DNA of 64,000 nt from an uncultured bacterium (GCA_902776035.1 CACYOO010000007.1:1-64000); one strand, 5' to 3'. Counted from the stretch's first letter, positions 36,561 to 45,639 are shown. Notes: generated by a model not told the origin, from the letters alone. Made by a program: numbers and translations.

Positions 36561-37934
36561 CTAATTCATAAAATTACTCATAAAATCAGGTTTTGCTGAA
36601 TAAATTACAGGTTTTTTATAAGATTTTTTATTTAGAGATGCATAATTTGCAAGTGCTAAAGACCAAAATCTGTCTGCATGTCCGTCTGTTGAGTTATCAC
36701 TGTCAAAGCGTGTATTGTTAGAACTCGTTTTAAATTTTTTTATACTGTGATAGTCTTCTATTTCTTCATCAGGTGTAAGAATATCTATAAGCAGTTCTCT
36801 GTTTTGTATTGTTGTATATAATTTGTATGCCATATCTTCTTTAGATTTTGAACTAAATATTATTTTTTCGACTTTCGAGATGCCAAAATCGAGAACTGCA
36901 TCTTCTGCCAATTGACTACCTAAGCCCGTTCCATCAAGACAAGCCCTTCGCATATTAGGTTTTGAGAGAAATTTGTATAATATTTCTTTTTGTTCTCTAA
37001 ATTTCATAGCTTTTAGTACAATTTGATGTCTTAAAAAATTAATTGGCTTAACTTGTTCTAATATTGTAATTACAGAAAAATCATGGTATCTTCCTATATC
37101 CATACCCAAATATAAATCTCCCTTTAAGCTGTCAATCGGCTTTATAATATCAGGTTCTTTTATGCTGTTTATCATTTCATAAGTTATAAATGCCGTTGCT
37201 TCATCTACTGCAATACAACAATATTCTTGAGCCCATGTGATTTCATCGGCACAATTCTGTTTTTCTTGTTCAAGCCATTCATTACAATTTTCTTTGCTTG
37301 CATCGTGTCCTAATATTTTTGATACAAGTCCTTCATTTACTGCTGTAAATATTGGTGTTCTGTGGTGCGACCATTTCAATTTATCTGATGCAATTTGTTT
37401 TAAGAACTTATAAAACAGACAATTTTGTCCGTTATGAGTTGATATAATACGTAAAGGATAGCCCCAAGTTATGCATGGCTTAGCCGATGTCCAGAGTGTA
37501 TCTTGATTGTTGTGAAAAGCAAATTCATCTAAGACTACCTTACCGCCTTTTGAGCGAAATTGTTTAGGGTTGCTTGTTAAAGCATTTATTCTTGCTCCAT
37601 TTTTAAATTCGAGAGAAAATGCCTTTATAGAATGCTTTTCATCTATTACACATTTACCGTGTTTTTTTACAGCAGAATTAAACATTTTTGCCCAAAATTC
37701 GCAGTATTTTATATATTCAATTGCAGCACTCTCATTGGCTGATGAAAACCATACATCACAGGGTTTGTTGTGTATTTTTAAATTCAGTGCATCGTAAACA
37801 TCTTCGTAAGATTGTACGTAAGTTGCACCAATTCTGCGAGATTTTTCCCAAATTTTTATTCTTGATTTATCCTCAAGCCAACGTGTTTGATATGGTAAAA
37901 ATAGTGCTGTATTTTTTATATTATTTGACATCAA
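36561..37934 (-). CDS. phage terminase large subunit, Mu gp28-like
   Basis: The 457-aa protein has an ATPase domain with a Walker A variant (EKSRRIGATYVQ), Walker B VVLDEFAFH and a coupling motif (ISTHNG). An RNase H-like nuclease domain follows with LGMDIGRYHDF and CLDGTGLG acidic residues and a final DGHADRFWSLALA. This matches the FluMu gp28 terminase family. It cuts and pumps DNA into the prohead. The catalytic residues are intact. It overlaps the small subunit's stop by 4 bases (TGATG-type). Confidence 0.9.
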   Translation of the reverse strand: MMSNNIKNTALFLPYQTRWLEDKSRIKIWEKSRRIGATYVQSYEDVYDALNLKIHNKPCDVWFSSANESAAIEYIKYCEFWAKMFNSAVKKHGKCVIDEKHSIKAFSLEFKNGARINALTSNPKQFRSKGGKVVLDEFAFHNNQDTLWTSAKPCITWGYPLRIISTHNGQNCLFYKFLKQIASDKLKWSHHRTPIFTAVNEGLVSKILGHDASKENCNEWLEQEKQNCADEITWAQEYCCIAVDEATAFITYEMINSIKEPDIIKPIDSLKGDLYLGMDIGRYHDFSVITILEQVKPINFLRHQIVLKAMKFREQKEILYKFLSKPNMRRACLDGTGLGSQLAEDAVLDFGISKVEKIIFSSKSKEDMAYKLYTTIQNRELLIDILTPDEEIEDYHSIKKFKTSSNNTRFDSDNSTDGHADRFWSLALANYASLNKKSYKKPVIYSAKPDFMSNFMN

Positions 37935-38350
37935 ATGCCTTTCAAATATTTATCTATTGCTTCGATTATGTTATCATCCGATTTTGATAATTCAGAATCT
38001 GTATTTAATTTTTCACTCAAGGTTTCTATTTCTATTGTTTTTAATTTAGGTAATTTATCTATAAGTTTTGATATAAAAGTTAAGGTTGTATTGTCGGGGA
38101 GTTCTCCTGTTTCATCAAAAATAGAAACACTTTTCTTTATTAGTTTTTTTAGTAGTTCATAGAGTAAACTATGTAAATCATAAATGTTAGAAAGGTGTTT
38201 TTTCCTTTTTTCCGACCAATTATTTTTACGTTTCCAAGAATATAATGTTTTTACAGGAATATTATATTCTTCGGATATTTTTTCAAGTGTAAAATTTTTT
38301 TCTACAAATTTTTGTTCTGCTATAAGTTTATATTGTTGATATTTATTCAT
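37931..38350 (-). CDS. phage terminase small subunit (HTH type)
   Basis: The 139-aa protein has an N-terminal helix-turn-helix (LEKISEEYNIPVKTLYSWKRKNNW), like the DNA-recognition domain of Mu-like and P2-like small terminases. A helical oligomerisation region follows. Its place directly before the large terminase supports the call. It would choose the packaging start site. Confidence 0.75.
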   Translation of the reverse strand: MNKYQQYKLIAEQKFVEKNFTLEKISEEYNIPVKTLYSWKRKNNWSEKRKKHLSNIYDLHSLLYELLKKLIKKSVSIFDETGELPDNTTLTFISKLIDKLPKLKTIEIETLSEKLNTDSELSKSDDNIIEAIDKYLKGI

Positions 38351-38356
38351 TTTTAA

Positions 38357-38899
38357 TTAATCTTGCGGTAATGATGATGTAATAATTGTTTGATTTATTC
38401 TTTCCGATATATATAAAGGAGTGTGCATACTGTTAACAGTTTCAAATGTATCTTGTTTTGCTCTTAACTGTTTATACTCTTTTATTTTTGAAAGCATTTC
38501 TTTGATTTTTGTTGTATCAAAATTTTCGTTTTCTATTGAAAGAACTATTTTATAATGATGAGGAATACCGTTGTATTCTGTCCAATTTATATATTCAATA
38601 CTTGCATTGTATATTTTTAATATATCGTTTATTGCACCAAGTGTTCCCTTTTTTCTATGTAATGAAATTGATTTGTGTATAACTCCACATTTTTCTTCTT
38701 TAGTTAATGCACTGTTCCAACCTTCATTTCCAAGAATGTGTCTTTGTTCTGCAATATATGGCAGGACATTTTCATTCAAATTTTCAGGAATGGTTACTGT
38801 AAATTTTGTATAATCAATATTTTCTAATGCATTAATAATACATTCTTCGATTGCCTTATTTGAGGTATCTTGAATACTTTCAGGTATTATGTATTCCAT
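38357..38899 (-). CDS. phage tail protein I (P2 GpI-like baseplate)
   Basis: The 180-aa protein has the GpI pattern: an early PYIAEQRHILGNEGWNSAL segment and HRKKGTLGAINDIL, then a variable C-terminal part. GpI forms part of the baseplate wedge. Its ATG overlaps the stop of gene J. A tail-fibre gene would be expected next; terminase follows instead. Confidence 0.82.
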   Translation of the reverse strand: MEYIIPESIQDTSNKAIEECIINALENIDYTKFTVTIPENLNENVLPYIAEQRHILGNEGWNSALTKEEKCGVIHKSISLHRKKGTLGAINDILKIYNASIEYINWTEYNGIPHHYKIVLSIENENFDTTKIKEMLSKIKEYKQLRAKQDTFETVNSMHTPLYISERINQTIITSSLPQD

Positions 38900-40158
38900 T
38901 AGTTTCTCCTTTGATATGTAATATCAAGATTTAAATTAAAAAATTGGTTTAAATTAGCTGTATGTTTTGTCAAACCGTTTAAATCAACATCGTAAACCCC
39001 ATCAATAGTCTTAAATACTGATATAATATAAGATGGTATAATTTCAAGTGCTAAATTTTTTCTATATTGAGATATTAAATTATTAGAAGCTGTTTTTATA
39101 AGAGCTTTTACTGTTTCTTCATCAGCATTTTCTGTTAAAGTTATACTAACGTTTATTGTTTTGTCTATTTTTTCAGGTGATATTACATTTACATAATCTG
39201 TCATCGGTATTACATTTTCACCGTTAAGTTTTTCTTCTACGGCTGTTTTTACATTGTCAGGCAGTACATCTTCTTCTGTTAAAGGATAAATGTTAACTGT
39301 TGCGGCAGGTGGTATTGTTATTTTGTAATTCCCTGCATTTGTAACTGTTAGATTACAAATACCCTTTGAGTAATCAAAATTAGCATTTATATCTTCTGTC
39401 GTTATATTACCGTTGCTTTCGGTATAAGTATTTCCGTTATTTACTATTGTTGCCGGTATTTGAGGGCTTTCTGCCTGAGCATCTATTATGGCTGTATGAG
39501 CAGACATTGTGTGATAAATGTAGGCAAGTTTTGAACCGGCACAGGTAAAACTTTCAGGAGCCAAGCAAATTCGGTTGAAATACGATTTATCATCTTCTCT
39601 ATCTGTTCCGCCTGTAACTTTTGTTATGTTTGTTACACTTTCAATGTATGACATTGGTTTCAATAAAATGTTTATATCACCTATACCGTATTGATTGACT
39701 TCTTCACAGGCAGTATTAGAAAATATTTCAACAGTTACGGATGTTTCTCCTGAAGGAATTATAACTTCTTCTGATGTTGTAAAAATATATTTTTCATCTT
39801 TACTCAAAACTTGCATTCCGCTTTCTATTGTAAAATCATAAGTAAACGGTTCGTACAAGTTAATTTGTAATGTACAATATCCTTTTTCTGCATTAAGCCG
39901 TTTGCATCCTATGTCTTCACCTATATAGTCAAGAAACGGATATGTTGCAAAACGTGCAAGTGTGTTTCTTGCTGCTTCGTTGAACTGTTCTGCTTTCAAG
40001 GATATGCGTTGTGCAAACATTTTTATTAAAATAGTTTCATCTTGAGCAGGATATAATTCTCGTCCGGTAATTTCTTCAAATTCTGCTATCATATCCGATA
40101 TTTCCCGTTCAGTATCAACTGTTATAAAATCTGGTGGTGTGGTTAAATTTAATGTCAT
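38899..40158 (-). CDS. phage baseplate assembly protein J (P2 GpJ-like)
   Basis: The 419-aa protein has the baseplate_J layout: an N-terminal helical part with TGRELYPAQDETILIKMFAQR, the conserved TGGTDREDDKSYFNRI segment near residue 175, and a C-terminal domain ending in VFKTIDGVYDVDLNGL. An extra domain of about 60 residues sits around 235-295. It is the main wedge protein of contractile tails. It overlaps gene W by 4 bases. Confidence 0.88.
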   Translation of the reverse strand: MTLNLTTPPDFITVDTEREISDMIAEFEEITGRELYPAQDETILIKMFAQRISLKAEQFNEAARNTLARFATYPFLDYIGEDIGCKRLNAEKGYCTLQINLYEPFTYDFTIESGMQVLSKDEKYIFTTSEEVIIPSGETSVTVEIFSNTACEEVNQYGIGDINILLKPMSYIESVTNITKVTGGTDREDDKSYFNRICLAPESFTCAGSKLAYIYHTMSAHTAIIDAQAESPQIPATIVNNGNTYTESNGNITTEDINANFDYSKGICNLTVTNAGNYKITIPPAATVNIYPLTEEDVLPDNVKTAVEEKLNGENVIPMTDYVNVISPEKIDKTINVSITLTENADEETVKALIKTASNNLISQYRKNLALEIIPSYIISVFKTIDGVYDVDLNGLTKHTANLNQFFNLNLDITYQRRN

Positions 40159-40517
40159 ATTACAAACTCCTCTGTTAACGTTTTATTTGAATTACTGTAT
40201 TTTGCTTTAAATGTTATAACTGTAACTATTTGATTTATGTTGTTTTTGTACAAAGATATATCAATTATTTCTCCTCTGGGTTCTTGAGTTTCAAAATCTG
40301 ATTTAAGAATTGTTTTTATTAGTTTTTCAGCTTCTTCTAAATTTTCACCAACCATTTCAATAATATTTGTTCCAAGTTCAGGAGCAAGTGGTGCTGTTCC
40401 TTTTACAGTTTCAAAAATTGTTCTGTAACATTGTGCAATATCATCTAAGTCTATTACAACTTCACCTATGGTATTCCTTTTATGCTGATAATACTTAGTT
40501 TTTGTATATTTCGTCAT
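40155..40517 (-). CDS. phage baseplate protein W (gp25-like)
   Basis: The 120-aa protein is of the gp25/GpW family: VIDLDDIAQCYRTIFETVKGTAPLAPELGTNI with the conserved Gly/Pro-rich core, and the acidic FETQEPRGEIIDI segment. gp25-like proteins nucleate the contractile sheath on the baseplate, yet no sheath gene is present in this cluster. Confidence 0.87.
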   Translation of the reverse strand: MTKYTKTKYYQHKRNTIGEVVIDLDDIAQCYRTIFETVKGTAPLAPELGTNIIEMVGENLEEAEKLIKTILKSDFETQEPRGEIIDISLYKNNINQIVTVITFKAKYSNSNKTLTEEFVI

Positions 40518-40528
40518 TTCTGTTCCTT

Positions 40529-41044
40529 TTACATACTGCTGTTTGGTGTGGTTGTATCATTACCGTTGTTTCCGTTACCGTGAGTATGACTGTTAAATGT
40601 GTTTCTGATAGATGTCATACTGCTTGTTTTATCAGTGATTTCTTTTGTGGATGTTAAATTGCCGTCTATGTTAGTTTCACCTTTTATATTTATTGTTTTC
40701 GCATTAATATTTATGATATCTGAGGAATTTATACTTATTGTTTTATTTTGCTTATCATATTGAACAAATGTTCCATCCTCAAAATATATACTTTTTATGT
40801 ATTCTTTGTCATTTTGCGGTAAATCTACGGAATTATATAAACAACCTATAACACATCCGTCAGATAAATCTTCTTTAACACAAATTGCAACTTCTGTGTT
40901 TATTGCAAGTGAATTACTGCTTTTGTCTTTTACTGTCATCATTTGAGGTACAAAATACCAATCTGATTCAAAATCATCCATTTCCGGTATTCTGACTTTT
41001 ACCATGTGTGGTTTTGAAGCGGTTACAATTCCAAAAACTAACAT
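40529..41044 (-). CDS. phage baseplate spike protein V (P2 GpV-like)
   Basis: The 171-aa protein has an N-terminal OB-fold (HMVKVRIPEMDDFESDWYFVPQMM) and a repetitive beta region (ININAKTINIKGETNIDGN). The C-terminal tip carries FNSHTHGNG, the His-x-His motif that binds iron at the apex of P2-type spikes. It pierces the outer membrane of the target. The motif is intact. Confidence 0.9.
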   Translation of the reverse strand: MLVFGIVTASKPHMVKVRIPEMDDFESDWYFVPQMMTVKDKSSNSLAINTEVAICVKEDLSDGCVIGCLYNSVDLPQNDKEYIKSIYFEDGTFVQYDKQNKTISINSSDIININAKTINIKGETNIDGNLTSTKEITDKTSSMTSIRNTFNSHTHGNGNNGNDTTTPNSSM

Positions 41045-42021
41045 TTTTCTATTTCTCCTGTTATTTCATATCCTTGAGAATTTATTCTGTGTTGAGTTGA
41101 TAAAACGTGATATTTGCCATCATATTTTCCATAGCCGGAAAGATTAAAATTTATGCCTGCAATAAATTTTAAATTCGGTTTTTTAAGTGTGATAGTTCCC
41201 TTTATTTCTTTGCTTTTTGAATTTAACCCATGTTTTGCTATTTCTGAACCGGTTTGTAAACTGTCAAATCTTGCTGTTATTTTTAGTGTATCTTTATCTA
41301 TACAGTTATCATTGTTCAGTTCACAAATATTTAATTTCTTTTCACGAGGATTAAAATATTTTACGATACATTTTGAATATGTATTTGTACAAGTATCTTT
41401 TAAAATAAGGTTTTTTATATTTTCCTTATTTAAAGTCATAATACTCTTAGCATTAATAAATTCATTTTCCGGCATGAATACTAGCAAGTCATTTGTGAGC
41501 TTAAAAATATATCCGAATTGTTTTCCCAAGCGTTTCAAAAATGCCATATCACTCTCATTCACCTGCGTTATATGACTTAAAAATGTATTAAGTAGTTTTC
41601 CGCAGAGCGTAAATCCGCCGGAATTTCCCAATTCATCCGCTATTTGAATTAATGTTCTATTATTAAATGAACGTGTGTGAATTGTTCTTAACGGTTTTGT
41701 TATTGTAACAGCAAGGGCTTTTATCATAAATTCATCACCTGAAAGGTCTGAAATAAGTTCATTTTCATCAACGGTAAATTTTCCGCAATTTAATATTTCA
41801 TCAGTGTTCCTAAGCCCTATTTTGCAGGATAACAGCGTACCTTTGTCAGGATACCAGCTGCTTTTAAATAAATTTTTACAATCATTCAGTCGGATTTTTA
41901 GTTCATCAGATGAATTTTCTTCAAAATCGGTATAAATAATTTCGTTAATATAAGGAGAAAAATCCTTTGTAACATTATAATTTTTGTAAATTAATTCAAT
42001 TTTTGCTTTATCAATCAACAT
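41038..42021 (-). CDS. phage late control / baseplate hub protein D (P2 GpD-like)
   Basis: The 327-aa protein matches the GpD/gp27-like hub: an early YTDFEENSSDELKIRL segment, TKPLRTIHTRSFNNRTLIQIADELG, and the core HITQVNESDMAFLKRLGKQFGY. It joins the tail tube to the spike. It overlaps V by 7 bases and X by 11 bases, a compactness that argues against decay. Confidence 0.88.
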   Translation of the reverse strand: MLIDKAKIELIYKNYNVTKDFSPYINEIIYTDFEENSSDELKIRLNDCKNLFKSSWYPDKGTLLSCKIGLRNTDEILNCGKFTVDENELISDLSGDEFMIKALAVTITKPLRTIHTRSFNNRTLIQIADELGNSGGFTLCGKLLNTFLSHITQVNESDMAFLKRLGKQFGYIFKLTNDLLVFMPENEFINAKSIMTLNKENIKNLILKDTCTNTYSKCIVKYFNPREKKLNICELNNDNCIDKDTLKITARFDSLQTGSEIAKHGLNSKSKEIKGTITLKKPNLKFIAGINFNLSGYGKYDGKYHVLSTQHRINSQGYEITGEIEKC

Positions 42022-42235
42022 AAGTTTTCCATATTGGTAAATTTTCGTCTTTAGTATCGGTATTTTCAGGTACAGGTATTAATATTTCTGTTCCCTCATT
42101 AAACACAGGAGTAAGCTGGATATATTTATTAGCATTAATTAACGGTTTTTGCATAAAACAGTTGTTGTAAAACATATATGCAAGTGTGTCCCATCTATCT
42201 CCTTTTTTTGTTATATATAGTATGTATTCATTCAT
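42011..42235 (-). CDS. phage tail protein X (LysM-like, P2 GpX)
   Basis: The 74-aa protein is a single LysM-like domain (YITKKGDRWDTLAYMFYN, LTPVFNEGTEILIPVP), as in P2 GpX. GpX locks the tail tube end near the hub. Size and order (U-X-D) fit P2/Mu-like tails. Confidence 0.85.
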   Translation of the reverse strand: MNEYILYITKKGDRWDTLAYMFYNNCFMQKPLINANKYIQLTPVFNEGTEILIPVPENTDTKDENLPIWKTYVD

Positions 42236-42256
42236 ATTTTGTCTTTCTTTTTTTAT

Positions 42257-42952
42257 TTATCTAAAAAAGCTTTTTATGTAATTATTTGATGCTCTAAGTA
42301 AATCATTTATCATTTTATTGGTATCAATTCCTGTTATACCGTTTAGTTTGTTTATACATTCACTTGTTTTTTCTTCAATTTGCATTGGTTTTATATTTTT
42401 AAAACTCTTTAGCAGGTTTGTAAGTACAAGCTTTTCTTCAGTTGTGTAATTACTTAAATCAAAATAATTTTCTGTTAAGTAACTATTTAGGTGAATATTT
42501 TCAAGTTTTTTTATAAATTGTTTATATTGTGTTTGTGTGAGTTTTTCTATGTTGTCATAATTAATTTTTATTTTATTTTTTTGCTCAAAAGTTTCGCCCT
42601 CAAGTAATGTTATGCTCAATTTTGCATATATAATTGTATTTAAATATTTTTTTTCTATATCAATATTGTATTTTTCAATAACATATTCCCCAATATAGTT
42701 ATTATTTTGATAATAACTTATGGTTTGTTGATTTTTTCCATATTTCTCAAGTTCAGAGAGAATGTTTTCTATATTGCAAAAAGAATTGTGCAACGTTACT
42801 TTTAATGGATAACGTTTTAGATTTTCTCCGGTATAAAAAATGTCAGGTTTACCGTTTATGCTTTTTTGTTCTATATATTTGTATTCTTTTGTCGTTTCAA
42901 TGTTTTCGGCTAATTGTAAAACATCCGTAAGTTTTAAGTTATAACTGTTCAT
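42257..42952 (-). CDS. phage tail protein U-like (P2 GpU), extended
   Basis: The first 130 residues match GpU: YKYIEQKSINGKPDIFYTGE, LKRYPLKVTLHNSFC and a LSELEKYGKNQQ segment. GpU caps the tail and controls tail length. A further 100 residues form a helical C-terminal extension not found in P2 GpU. The tape measure gene that normally precedes U is missing. Confidence 0.78.
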   Translation of the reverse strand: MNSYNLKLTDVLQLAENIETTKEYKYIEQKSINGKPDIFYTGENLKRYPLKVTLHNSFCNIENILSELEKYGKNQQTISYYQNNNYIGEYVIEKYNIDIEKKYLNTIIYAKLSITLLEGETFEQKNKIKINYDNIEKLTQTQYKQFIKKLENIHLNSYLTENYFDLSNYTTEEKLVLTNLLKSFKNIKPMQIEEKTSECINKLNGITGIDTNKMINDLLRASNNYIKSFFR

Positions 42953-42961
42953 TTGTTTCCT

Positions 42962-43216
42962 TTATATCAAATCTAATTGTGATTTGATGTCATTACACTT
43001 TTTATCAATTTCGATGTATTTTTGTTTAAGATTTAAAATATCGTTTCCGCATTGTTCAATTTCGTTTGCATGTACTTGGTTAATAGGTTTGTACATATCT
43101 GCAAGATAGTTACTCATTTCTAAAAAATAACGTTGTATTTTTAACTCTATTTCGTCTTTTTCTTTTGTTAAAACAGACAATTGCATTTTTAATTTTGCAA
43201 AAAGCGGATTAGACAT
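42962..43216 (-). CDS. small coiled-coil protein, first gene of the phage operon
   Basis: The 84-aa protein is almost wholly helical and heptad-like (LTKEKDEIELKIQ, LNLKQKYIEIDKKCNDIKSQ). I recognise no family. It has the best ribosome site of the cluster (AAAGGAG before the ATG) and follows the only plausible promoter, so it leads the operon. It could be an assembly chaperone or a regulator. Confidence 0.6.
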   Translation of the reverse strand: MSNPLFAKLKMQLSVLTKEKDEIELKIQRYFLEMSNYLADMYKPINQVHANEIEQCGNDILNLKQKYIEIDKKCNDIKSQLDLI

Positions 43217-43271
43217 GATATTTTCTCCTTTAGTTTCCGCAGGTATTATTTAATATTTACAGCTGTCGTAT

Positions 43272-43306
43272 TTATTATTGTTATATTTTTTTTATTTTTC
43301 AAACTA
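43272..43306 (-). promoter_or_regulatory. possible promoter of the phage operon
   Basis: On the minus strand a TTGAAA followed 17 bases later by AATAAT lies about 60-90 bases before the first phage gene. An ACAGCTGT palindrome lies just downstream, near 43260, and could be an operator. AT-richness makes chance matches likely. Confidence 0.35.
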
Positions 43307-43343
43307 AAAATTAACATAATTTTTAATTGAAAAATTATGTTAA
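43305..43343 (-). terminator. A/T-only terminator hairpin of rel
   Basis: A perfect 14-bp inverted repeat (43311-43324 with 43330-43343, loop AATTG) is followed on the minus strand by TTTTT. It lies 36 bases beyond the rel stop, so it should end rel transcription and insulate the phage operon. The stem has only one G-C pair. Confidence 0.6.
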
Positions 43344-43378
43344 AATATGCAAGTAATTTTTATTTATTAATAGTTAAA

Positions 43379-45589
43379 TTAATTTTTCTTTTTCTTCGAT
43401 GCAGTTTTTTTTGAAGCATTCTTTTTGCTGAATTGTTGAGGAGCTTGAGAATATGATGTTTGAATACGTTTTACACTTATTACATCAGGTAATGCTTGCA
43501 GTGTATTTATAATTTTTCTGAGAGTATATATATTATCTAATTCAAGTCCAAGCTCAATAATACCTATATTATTTTGTTTAGCTTTAACATTGGCATAATT
43601 TATGTTTGTATTATTATCGGAAACCGCTGCAATAATATCCTTTAACATACCATGTCTGTCTTGGGTTTCGACTCTTATGGTTGTACTATATAATTTGTTT
43701 GAAGGTTTGTCAGCCCATTTTACATCTATAAATCTTTCAGCTTCAACATCTTCCAGTGTTTTACAATCAAGCCGATGGATTGAAACCCCCTTTGAACGTG
43801 TTACAACTCCAACAATCGGCTCTCCCGGTATTGGAGAACAACATCTGGCAAAAGAGTACAAAAGTCCGTCAAGACCTATTATATCATCTTTCAAATTTCT
43901 TCTGTATGAAGTTTGATGTATTTGTTCGGCTTTCTTTTCCGGTTTTTTAAGCTTATTTATAATTTTGCTTAATGTTGTTTCGCCATAACCTAGTGCTGCA
44001 AATAAGTCCTCTGCATTTTGATAATTCATTTGATGTGCAACTTCTTCAAATGAATTGTTTTTCATATATTCATCAAAAACAGCTTTTGTAAGTTCATGTT
44101 CAAGGTTAGATTTACCGAGTTCAACATGGTCTTCTCTTTTATTCTTTTTAAACCATTGTCTTATTTTAGAACTTGCCTGTTTTGTAACAACAAAATTTAG
44201 CCAATCTATACGTGGTGCAGGTTGTTTTGAGGTTAAAATTTCTACTATATCACCGTTTTTTAATTTTGTATCAAGAGGAACAATTCTACCGTTAACTAAA
44301 GCACCTACTGTTTTGTGTCCGACATCAGAGTGAATACGGTATGCAAAATCTACAGGAGTGGCTTTTTTAGGTAAGTCGAAAACATCTCCGTTAGGTGTAA
44401 ATGCAAAAACTTGATCTGAAAATATGTCAAGTTTTACCGAATTAACATAATCTTCGGCATTAGTCATATCTTGATTGTATTCAACCATTTTACGCATCCA
44501 GGAAAATTGCATATCAGATGCTTTATCAGCTTTTTGAGAACCCTTTTCTTTATATCTCCAATGTGCAGCAACACCATATTCTGCTACTTCATGCATTTTA
44601 TGAGTTCTTATTTGAACTTCTAACGGACGCATTTTAGGCCCTATTACAGATGTATGCAGGGACTGATAAAAATTGCCCTTAGGCATTGCGATGTAATCTT
44701 TAAATCTTCCCGGTATCGGTTTAAATTTTGAATGGATTAATCCCAAAACTTCATAGCATTCGGTAACATTATCAACAATTACACGAACAGCCGTTATGTC
44801 GTACAAATCATGAAAAGATATATTTAATCTTTTCATTTTACTGTATATACTGTAATAATGTTTTGCACGTCCTGTAATTTGAGCATTAATTCCGCTTGCT
44901 TTTACATCTGTAGCTATTTCATTCATTAAAACTTTTACTGTAGCTTCTCTTTCAGCTTTTGTTTGGTCAACAAGCTGAACAATTTCATAATATTGATCAG
45001 GGTGTAAGTATCTGAGTGATAAATCTTCCAATTCTGCCTTTATTTTACCAATACCCAGACGATTAGCTAAAGGAGCAAAAATATCAAGAGTTTCTTGAGC
45101 TATTCTTTTTTGTTTGTCGGCACGCATAAAATTTAAGGTACGCATATTATGGAGCCGGTCTGCAAGTTTAAGAAATATGACTCTTATATCGGTTGCCATT
45201 GCAATAAACATTCTTCTGAAATTTTCTGCCTGACGTTCTTCTTTTGATTGAAAATGGTATTTTCCGAGTTTCGTAACACCTTGTACAAGATTTAATACAT
45301 CTTCTCCAAATTCTTCTTTTATTGTTTCAGAAGATGTTTCAGTATCTTCTAATATATCATGCAAAAATGCAGCACAGACAGTATTTGTATCAGTTTTTAA
45401 TCCGATTAAAATTTTTGCAACTTCAACAGGATGAATTATATAGGGTTCTTCTGATACCCTAAACTGACCTTCATGGAGTTTCCTTGCAAATAAAAAAGCC
45501 CTTTTTATTTTTTCTTTGTCATCTTCGGAACGCTCTTGTATTATAGGTCGTATTTCATCAAATAATGCTAATGTATCAATCTCGCTCAT
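43379..45589 (-). CDS. rel: bifunctional (p)ppGpp synthetase/hydrolase
   Basis: The 736-aa Rel/SpoT protein has all domains. The HD hydrolase has FLHDILEDTE and the synthetase has YHSIYSKMKRLN with LEVQIRTHKMHEVAEYGVAAHWRYKEK spread along it. Then come TGS (VFAFTPNGDVFDLPKKATPVDF), a zinc-finger-like CCSPIPGEPIVG segment and a C-terminal ACT domain. It makes and breaks the alarmone under starvation. A basic Lys-rich tail ends the protein. The promoter TTGTAT-17-TAAAAT puts the start of transcription within about three bases of the ATG. Confidence 0.96.
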   Translation of the reverse strand: MSEIDTLALFDEIRPIIQERSEDDKEKIKRAFLFARKLHEGQFRVSEEPYIIHPVEVAKILIGLKTDTNTVCAAFLHDILEDTETSSETIKEEFGEDVLNLVQGVTKLGKYHFQSKEERQAENFRRMFIAMATDIRVIFLKLADRLHNMRTLNFMRADKQKRIAQETLDIFAPLANRLGIGKIKAELEDLSLRYLHPDQYYEIVQLVDQTKAEREATVKVLMNEIATDVKASGINAQITGRAKHYYSIYSKMKRLNISFHDLYDITAVRVIVDNVTECYEVLGLIHSKFKPIPGRFKDYIAMPKGNFYQSLHTSVIGPKMRPLEVQIRTHKMHEVAEYGVAAHWRYKEKGSQKADKASDMQFSWMRKMVEYNQDMTNAEDYVNSVKLDIFSDQVFAFTPNGDVFDLPKKATPVDFAYRIHSDVGHKTVGALVNGRIVPLDTKLKNGDIVEILTSKQPAPRIDWLNFVVTKQASSKIRQWFKKNKREDHVELGKSNLEHELTKAVFDEYMKNNSFEEVAHQMNYQNAEDLFAALGYGETTLSKIINKLKKPEKKAEQIHQTSYRRNLKDDIIGLDGLLYSFARCCSPIPGEPIVGVVTRSKGVSIHRLDCKTLEDVEAERFIDVKWADKPSNKLYSTTIRVETQDRHGMLKDIIAAVSDNNTNINYANVKAKQNNIGIIELGLELDNIYTLRKIINTLQALPDVISVKRIQTSYSQAPQQFSKKNASKKTASKKKKN

Positions 45590-45598
45590 GTTATAATT

Positions 45599-45627
45599 AT
45601 TTTAGCAGTATTTGAATTTCAATACAA
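45599..45627 (-). promoter_or_regulatory. rel promoter, leaderless
   Basis: On the minus strand TTGTAT (45627-45622) and TAAAAT (45604-45599) are 17 bases apart, with TG-C before the -10. Nine bases separate the -10 from the ATG at 45589, and no Shine-Dalgarno site fits. A divergent TATAAT at 45592-45597 may serve the DUF167 gene. Confidence 0.6.
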
Positions 45628-45639
45628 GAGGTAAATTTT

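Larger units (their letters stand above)
35357..43216 (-). mobile_element. incomplete Mu/P2-like phage cluster (baseplate plus packaging module)
   Basis: Eleven co-directional, tightly packed genes read: coiled-coil protein, tail U, X, D, V, W, J, I, small terminase, large terminase, portal. The baseplate genes are P2-type and the packaging genes Mu-type. Capsid, protease, sheath, tube, tape measure, tail fibre, integrase and repressor are absent. All frames are open. The cluster lies between the ends of rel and the DHH gene, with no visible att repeats. Interpretations: decayed prophage, split prophage, or domesticated particle cluster. Confidence 0.8.

Noticed and set aside
41153-41575. 140-residue plus-strand frame opposite phage gene D
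   Set aside because: Antisense to a recognised baseplate hub gene, Phe/Ser-rich shadow translation.
35357-43216. Reading the phage cluster as a tailocin or contractile injection system
   Set aside because: Sheath, tube and tape measure genes are absent while terminase and portal are present, so a contractile particle cannot be built from this locus alone.
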